Assembly: GCF_000283155.1 (NCBI RefSeq)
Contig: NW_004454195.1
Span: 2,486,169 to 2,550,168, forward strand
Direction: 5' to 3'
Length of the DNA stretch: 64,000 nt
Source: Ceratotherium simum simum
Taxonomy: Eukaryota; Chordata; Mammalia; Perissodactyla; Rhinocerotidae
Position numbers and translations under genes: made by a program. The notes below the pieces were generated by a model. It was not told the origin of the DNA, ran no database searches, and saw only the letters and a list, made by a program, of their open reading frames with translations. Within the stretch, counting starts at the first letter, position 1, and each line of letters begins with the position of its first letter. This document shows, in pieces, positions 58,143 to 64,000 of this stretch.

Positions 58143-59261
58143 AAAATATGCAGAAAGGGGTAACTATTCTGATAAGATCTCTAATTATGACATTTGTCTG
58201 GGAAAAAAAGAGGTCATCTGTCTATATGCATCTGTCTGTGCATATTAGAAAAATTTTCTAAGATAATTTTAGATACTATTTAATATAATCCTTTCTCCCA
58301 GTGAAAGAGGACACAGTCCTTTGAGTGTATCTTTATTGAAGTATTTCTTATCTTGTCTGCTGCAGGCTACAGCATCTAAACCCCTGAAGGTCCCTAACAG
58401 ATTTTAGGTTCAAATGAATAATGTTTGTCTTCTGTGTTATTACTTTTAGAAAGCAATTTGTGGTGCAAATGTGGCTGGGGACTGTGGGTAATAGGAAGTC
58501 CTACACTGAGGGAGCAGCATTGCCTGTTACCTGATTTGGTACTTTAAAGTCCAATTTCCTATACTGGAAGATCACTTCTCTGCTTTCAATGCCTTTCAGT
58601 ATAAATCTCTTTAAGAAATTAATTTTATTGAGTACATCACTGCTGATGAAATTTTCACGTTTAAAATATATACACTATATATAGTTAAATGAGCAGTTAC
58701 CATTTAGAGGGAAGAACACAATCTCATTAGCAAGAAGGCAGGCAAATCATAGAAATAATGAACAGTAGTGAATCAATGGTTCAGAAATCGGGAGGTTTAT
58801 ATTTAGGTCTATTCTCATCAATTGTATTTAAGCCTCAATAAGATATATTGTCTGCTCATTTAACATAATTTCTTATAGCAAAATGGAAATAATTATAATA
58901 AACCATCATGGTGAATAATTAATATACATTAGATTTAGTGGATAGACGTGCATATAAATAAATGCAAATCAGTGAAGTAATGTGTTTGAAAGCAAATATT
59001 TTTGAAAAAATATATTGTTTCTGAGAAGTTTGTAACTGTTTGAAGTAATTATTAGGATTTATTAGTGCTGAAATAGGGCTAAAACTCAGTTGCTCAGGGG
59101 AGTCACTTGAAAAACCTTTACTAAATTAATTTTTTTGGTTAAACCTGATGTACTGATTCAGTAAATATGAGTGGCACAGGAAGAAAGTTTCCAAAGGTCC
59201 CTGGTGATTCTGATGACTAACTAGATTAGGGAATAATAGTGACAATTTGAATTTGTTGATG
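58143..59261. other. Unassigned sequence
   Basis: About 1.1 kb without a recognised repeat or exon. Confidence 0.35.
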
Positions 59262-59515
59262 TTTGTTGAGTGTGTACTATGGGCTAGACACTGTACAACA
59301 ATTGACAAATACTGACTCCATTAACCTCCATAAAACCCTGTGAAACAAATACTATTTTACAATGTCCAATTTACAGATGTGTAAACTGAGGCACACAGAA
59401 GCTAAGAAACATACCTAAAGTTATAAAGCTGGTTAGAGGTAGTGATGGAATTTAAGACCAGGAAATTTGACTTCAGACCCTGAGCTGCTAAACGGCATAT
59501 ACTACTCTAGTACAG
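59262..59515 (-). repeat. MIR SINE, long copy
   Basis: 'gtttgttgagtgtgtactatgggctagacactgtacaac', 'gatgtgtaaactgaggcacacagaagctaagaaacatacctaaagttataaagctggttagaggtagtgatggaattt' is a nearly full reverse MIR. Confidence 0.8.
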
Positions 59516-61269
59516 AGTACGTCACTGTGAAAAAATCTTTCTTCACTAGGACTCTACAATTTTTCACATTCTGTGACCTTGGGAAAATAACCAGCTACCA
59601 ATGGGATTTTACTTTGCCTTGTGGCAAAGCCTATAGGAATTGTGATGAAGTCTTGGGTTTTTCAAATGAACAACTGGTTGTTTTAGTCATATAAACAGAC
59701 GAATCCAGCCTAATAATTAAGTTTAAATTCACGATTTTTAGCTTTTTTCCCTAGCCTTCACATATATGAAAGTTGCTGTTGATAATTCAGTATGTATACT
59801 CTATAAAATCCTACTATATCAACTGTAATGCCAACTTTTTCCCTGTTGGGGAGACATCAGATATTTGGTGAGTGACAGGGTCACTATTAAAGAGATAACT
59901 TTGAATCTGCTCTAATTAATGAAAAGAGCAAGTCATTTATGCTCTTTTATGTTTTAATTCTTGTCAGTAACAAATATCTTGCAATACTCCTCACGACTGA
60001 TGATGATGCATCCCTATGTCTCTTCCCCAGGACCAAGAATTTCTGGTTTACCAACAGCAGTCACATAGATCTGATTTGGCTGACATGACTTAATTTAACT
60101 TCTGCTTCCTTAAACTGACCAGGCAATGCTGTCAAAATGGTTAAATCACCCCCAAACAGCCCAGCCCAAATTCACATTTGATGTGAATTGGAATGGCAAC
60201 AACCCTACCCATCCTTCCTAAAGGAATGCAGGGGGGATTTGAGGGAATATATTTGGAAACACTAGGAATTTTTTGGAGGAAGTCCAAGATGAAATATTTT
60301 TATAATAGGTTCATCTTATATGACGTATTAAAAATAATTGTGACGGTAAGAAGGCAAAGCTGTCTCATTACTGGATATTTAATATAAGACTTGAAGGGCC
60401 TATGGGTAAAAGAGTATATTAACTTAATGTGACGCCAGTGGGGAATGGTTTCGTTATAATAGAATGTAGTACAAAAGATGTGATTGTTGCCCAGGAAGAG
60501 TTTGAGATTCAATTCATTTCTACAGTTTTCCAAAGCTGTTTTTAGTTGCTCTACTCACAGAGGCAGTCACTGTGGAATGAACAGTGAGGTTTTTTTAGCT
60601 TATCTGAAATCAGTGCTAGAGAGAAAATGTAGCCCCAGAGGGATGCTCACTGCCAAGTTTCTCAAGTCTGTCATAGTGGTCTTCACGGATGTTCACTTTG
60701 CTGTTCAGTACTTCATTACACTTCACGGCCCTCTTTTTTTCCCTTGGAGCTTCTTCTTACGTAGGTGATTTGTATCAGAGCTTCCCCCTCTAATAAAAAG
60801 AATGTTGAAGGTTATCTTCTCTGAGCTTGGATGCAGTTTAGTAATGGCCACTAAGAGACCCAGTGCTCTCCACTGATGTTCTTTGGGTTATTTGAGATGA
60901 TGATGATGATGTATCAATCTATCGTATTTGAGGTTAAAAGAAGAAAGTGGGCATGCAGTAAAATGTTCAGGGTTAAACCAGTTGAGAAGTTGGTGCTAGA
61001 GTTGATGATAGCTGTATTATCTATGTGGGTAGGTCTGTTACCAGCTCTTAGTAGCATTTCCTCTGCCACCTTCATTGGTGAATTATAGCTCCTGGTTTAC
61101 CAAATAATGCTCTGAATTGGGTTTTCTTTATGATGCACAAAGTATACCAAAAAGACTATCTACATTGTCTCAACACAATAAAAATAATTTTTGAAACAAA
61201 GGGAAAGAATAAATGCTTCTCAGATTAGGTAATGATGTGGAGAGTCTCTAGGAAACTGGCTATTCAGTT
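59516..61269. other. Unassigned unique sequence
   Basis: No repeat recognised apart from (GAT)n at 60896-60911. The frame 60484-60768 (94 aa) is open but has no recognised domain, and I do not call it a gene. Confidence 0.4.
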
Positions 61270-61740
61270 TTGGTACTTCTTCGGAGGAGGTCATTTCTTA
61301 TTTTATAAACATATATTAAAGTTCCTCCTCAAATTATGCAAATTTACGGTTGACTTTATTTATTTATTTGTGTTAAACATACCACTGGGTTTGCTGTCTC
61401 ATTAAGAGAGAGTACTCATCACTTCCCAGCTGATAGATTATTTTCATTACACGGTTTCTTTTAAGGCTGTTTGAAAACTAGGGGTCATCTTCGACTAATG
61501 AGCTTCCAAGGACCAGAACGGCATTCTTTGTTAAGGTGCTTTGGAATTTGATTAATTGGGAGGCCAGCCCTGGTCTTTTCTGCAGGCATCATTCATAAAT
61601 CATTCCCTATGGTCTGCAGCAAAATCATCCACACTCTATTACTGGCTAAGGCTCTGCAGCACCTTCATAACCCATTGGAAGTGAACTCTATTCCCCACAT
61701 ACTAAATTGTTTCTTTATAACTGTGTCCACCTAGAATTAG
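61270..61740. promoter_or_regulatory. Candidate regulatory block with octamer/homeodomain sites
   Basis: This non-repeat block holds an octamer ATGCAAAT at 61336-61343, preceded by AAATT. It also has several ATTA/TAAT cores ('gattaattggg', 'cattaagag', 'gactaatgagc') and 'ttcataaatcattcc'. Function is inferred from motif density alone. Confidence 0.25.
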
Positions 61741-62639
61741 ACAAAACAAAGGTCAGCCAAATGCTTTTACTTGATGTATAATGGAGATTGTTTCATCTGG
61801 TAAATAATTGGCTGGTGTGGAGAGGATAAGAAGAAGAGATGATAATGACTAACCCACATGGTTAGCCAAGCTGAGCAGGAAGCACTGACTTGGGCAATTG
61901 ACTACCCTTTGAAATCTTGCCTGCTGCTTTCTTTTTTTCCTGAATGCTTCGCAGTTTTGTTTTTTGTTTCTGTTTTCGATAAAATCAGCAGGCTCAGACG
62001 CAACTTTGAATTTTTTTCCATCATTGTTAGGTATTAACATTTCCAGAGTGAAGGCTATCATACTGATGATAGTCCTTGAAATGCATTTTCCAATGCGATA
62101 AATAGTTGATGCTATGTATCTTTTTAAAAAAGTCATTCTTGATCAATATCTCCACTACCCTGCTTAAGATTTACTGGCATCTACCCTAGTCCTAATTTGT
62201 AATTGACATAGTGTTTTCCTCTGCCTGGATAGAATATAGCAATTTAATGAAAGAATTTGCATACCACTCCTGAGAGATCACCCTTATTACGGTCATTTTG
62301 CAGCTACTTAAGCAGAGGTCAAGTTCACTTCTCAGGATAAGATAGCAAGTTAGTGGACCAAGTAGACGTAAAACCTCAAGTCCTAATTTAGAGTCCACAA
62401 CTAAAAACACTGGATTTAAAAGCAAAGGAATTAACTAGCAGCAAACTCCATGGCTTTCTGAGTTCCTGAGAAGTACAGTCCTGCACGAGTTCCTTATTAT
62501 CTTGGCCTAAGAGATCTAGGTTATGACCACAGAGGACTCTAGAAAGACAGAGTTTGACTACTTAATTTCTCCATGATTTAAGGAGACAGGGGTGATGAGA
62601 GCACTCTACTCCTCTAAATTGAGTGCCATTTTGCCAGGA
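61741..62639. other. Unassigned unique sequence
   Basis: No repeat or exon recognised. The frame 61849-62136 on the minus strand lacks a domain. Confidence 0.35.
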
Positions 62640-62880
62640 AGCCATGTCATGCAGTCAAGGAGCCAAGGGTTAGGTGCTGCATGTTGTGTCTCTGATTCTT
62701 GCCACCACAGCTTCTTGACCAAATGGACAAGTCATTAACCTAAGTCTCAGTTTCTCAACTGAAACAATGAGATCATACCACCTGCCCTTTCTGTTTCATA
62801 AGATTGCTGGAATGATCCCGTGAGGCAATAGATGTCACATTGCTTCATAAAACATTAAACACTCTCCATGCCTGATATAC
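62640..62880 (+). repeat. MIR SINE
   Basis: 'cttcttgaccaaatggacaagtcattaacctaagtctcagtttctcaactgaaacaatgagatc', then 'ttcataagattgctggaatgatcccgtgaggcaatagatgtcaca' follows MIR order. Confidence 0.75.
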
Positions 62881-63112
62881 TAATTCTAGGCTTTTAAAAA
62901 TAACATCAGATTGAAAATATCTATTTTTAAAGGAATATTTGGAATCTCTTTTACAGTTTGCTAATACAAACATGATCTGACAGTGTAACAGCAGAATCAG
63001 GGAACATTTTTCTGATGATTCTCAGTCATACTTGCTAGAACAACCACAGCTCGCAAATGATGCTACATTTCAAAATTATTACAGGAGAGCTAACCAATTC
63101 CTAAAAATTGTT
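62881..63112. other. Unassigned sequence
   Basis: Nothing identifiable. Confidence 0.35.
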
Positions 63113-63128
63113 TACCTTTAGCAGTCTT
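63113..63128. repeat. ERE target-site duplication, left copy
   Basis: TACCTTTAGCAGTCTT is repeated without change at 63349-63364. Confidence 0.92.
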
Positions 63129-63348
63129 TTTTTTTTTTTTTTTTTAAAGATTTTATTTATTTTATTTTTCCCCCCAAAGCCCCAGTGGATAGTTGTATGC
63201 CGTAGCTGCACATCCTTCCAGTTGCTGCATGCGGGACTCGGCCTCAGGATGAACGGAGAAGTGGTGCCTCGATGCGCACCCGGGATCCGAACCCGGGCCA
63301 CCAGCATCGCAGCGCGCGCACTCAACCACCAAGCCACAGGGCCGGCCC
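63129..63348 (-). mobile_element. ERE SINE (ERE1-like), young and full length
   Basis: Read on the minus strand: head GGCCGGCCCTGTGGC, B box GGTTCGGATCC (reverse complement in the window near 63284-63294), 'ctggaaggatgtgcagctacggcatacaactatccactggggctttgggg' and a long A tail. It is bounded by a perfect 16-bp target duplication and has a long pure A/T tail, so it is probably the youngest or second youngest insertion here. Confidence 0.95.
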
Positions 63349-63364
63349 TACCTTTAGCAGTCTT

Positions 63365-63914
63365 GACTTCAGAATCTATATAAGGCTTTATATCAGGAGA
63401 AACAAGTCCCAAAGGAAAGACATTGTATTGCAAATGATAATTTGAAAATTAAAATTTATATTTTCTACTGAGAGAGTTTATAAAAAATAAACATGGATAC
63501 ATAATGTGGGAGCACTAAATTACATCGCTGTATGTTTACTATAGGACCTCAGAATAGAAAAGAGCATTGACATATTAGTCTTCAAATTTTCTTTCAAAGA
63601 TCTATCAGAAAAGATCTCAACATCTAAAGGCAGATGTAAATCTAGAGAAAAAGAAGAGCAACAACAAATACATCCCTGGAAAAGCCATAAGATAAGTCCC
63701 CCAAGTACATTTAATGCTTTCTTTCTCAAAAGTTGCCACTTTCATTTGTATGCCTTTCAGTCCACATCAATTTCACATTTACGCACCACATTTTAAATGT
63801 TTTAGTTAAAGGCATTACGGGACTCTGAATTGTCTCAAATACATCCTTGACACCTGCATTAATGTTTCAGGAGAGAATTGTGGAATGGCAACATAATTAA
63901 TTTTCTTTTAATTT
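63365..63914. other. Unassigned sequence
   Basis: No repeat or gene recognised. Confidence 0.35.
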
Positions 63915-64000
63915 TTTGTTTATTGCAGTAACATTGGTTTATGACATTGTAAAAATTTCAGGTGTACATCATTGTACTTCTATTTCTGCATAGATTACAT
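63915..64000 (-). mobile_element. L1 3' end, cut by the window edge
   Basis: 'ttattgcagtaacattggtttatgacattgtaaaaatttcaggtgtacatcattgtacttctatttctgcatagattacat' is the same L1 3' end as at 6388-6550, in reverse orientation. More of it should lie to the right. Confidence 0.75.

Noticed and set aside
63101..63433. 110-aa frame near the right end
   Set aside because: It is mostly ERE sequence with its A/T tail.

Overview
This is a mammalian nuclear DNA window of low G+C with no protein-coding gene, rRNA or functional tRNA gene that I can support. The lineage clue is a family of tRNA-derived SINEs that start GGGGCCGGCCC, carry a tRNA-like Pol III B box and end in an A-rich tail. These are the equine repetitive elements (ERE), found in Perissodactyla and abundant in horses, so Equus is the most likely source. 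Eight ERE copies lie at about 7.1, 23.7, 33.1, 40.0, 42.8, 57.2, 57.5 and 63.2 kb. Several have clean or near-clean target-site duplications (TSDs). The long open frames are short, unconserved-looking or traceable to transposons, so the window looks intergenic or deep-intronic.

Layout. 0-10 kb: old L1, hAT, MIR and L2 fragments, plus a MIR split by a solitary LTR, then a young ERE with a perfect 16-bp TSD. 10-20 kb: mostly unique sequence, with MLT1-type LTRs at 13.2 and 16.3 kb, an L1 3' end at 15 kb and an ERVL-like internal remnant near 18 kb. 20-31 kb: mostly unassigned. It holds a near-perfect 40-bp-arm hairpin at 23.4 kb inside a probable ERV LTR, and a motif-rich block at 28.4-29.3 kb that is my best candidate regulatory element. 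This block is followed by a 460-bp AT-rich palindromic tract and another LTR. 32-44 kb: an L1-dominated block with several decayed ORF2 copies, interrupted by EREs and an inverted L1 piece. 44-51 kb: LTR-like relics, L2, MER5-type hAT pieces and simple repeats. 51.5-54.2 kb: a nearly complete Tigger1 (pogo/Tc1-mariner class) transposon inserted at a TA inside an MLT1 LTR, with its transposase broken. 54-64 kb: old L1 and MIR fragments, an inverted ERE pair, a unique stretch at 59.5-62.6 kb with homeodomain/octamer-type motifs, a young ERE with a perfect 16-bp TSD, and the start of an L1 3' end cut by the window edge.

No set of genes works together here. What can be read is the nesting history of the repeats and a few non-repeat blocks that may be regulatory. 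Repeat family names come from recognising consensus features by eye, so subfamily names and edges are approximate.
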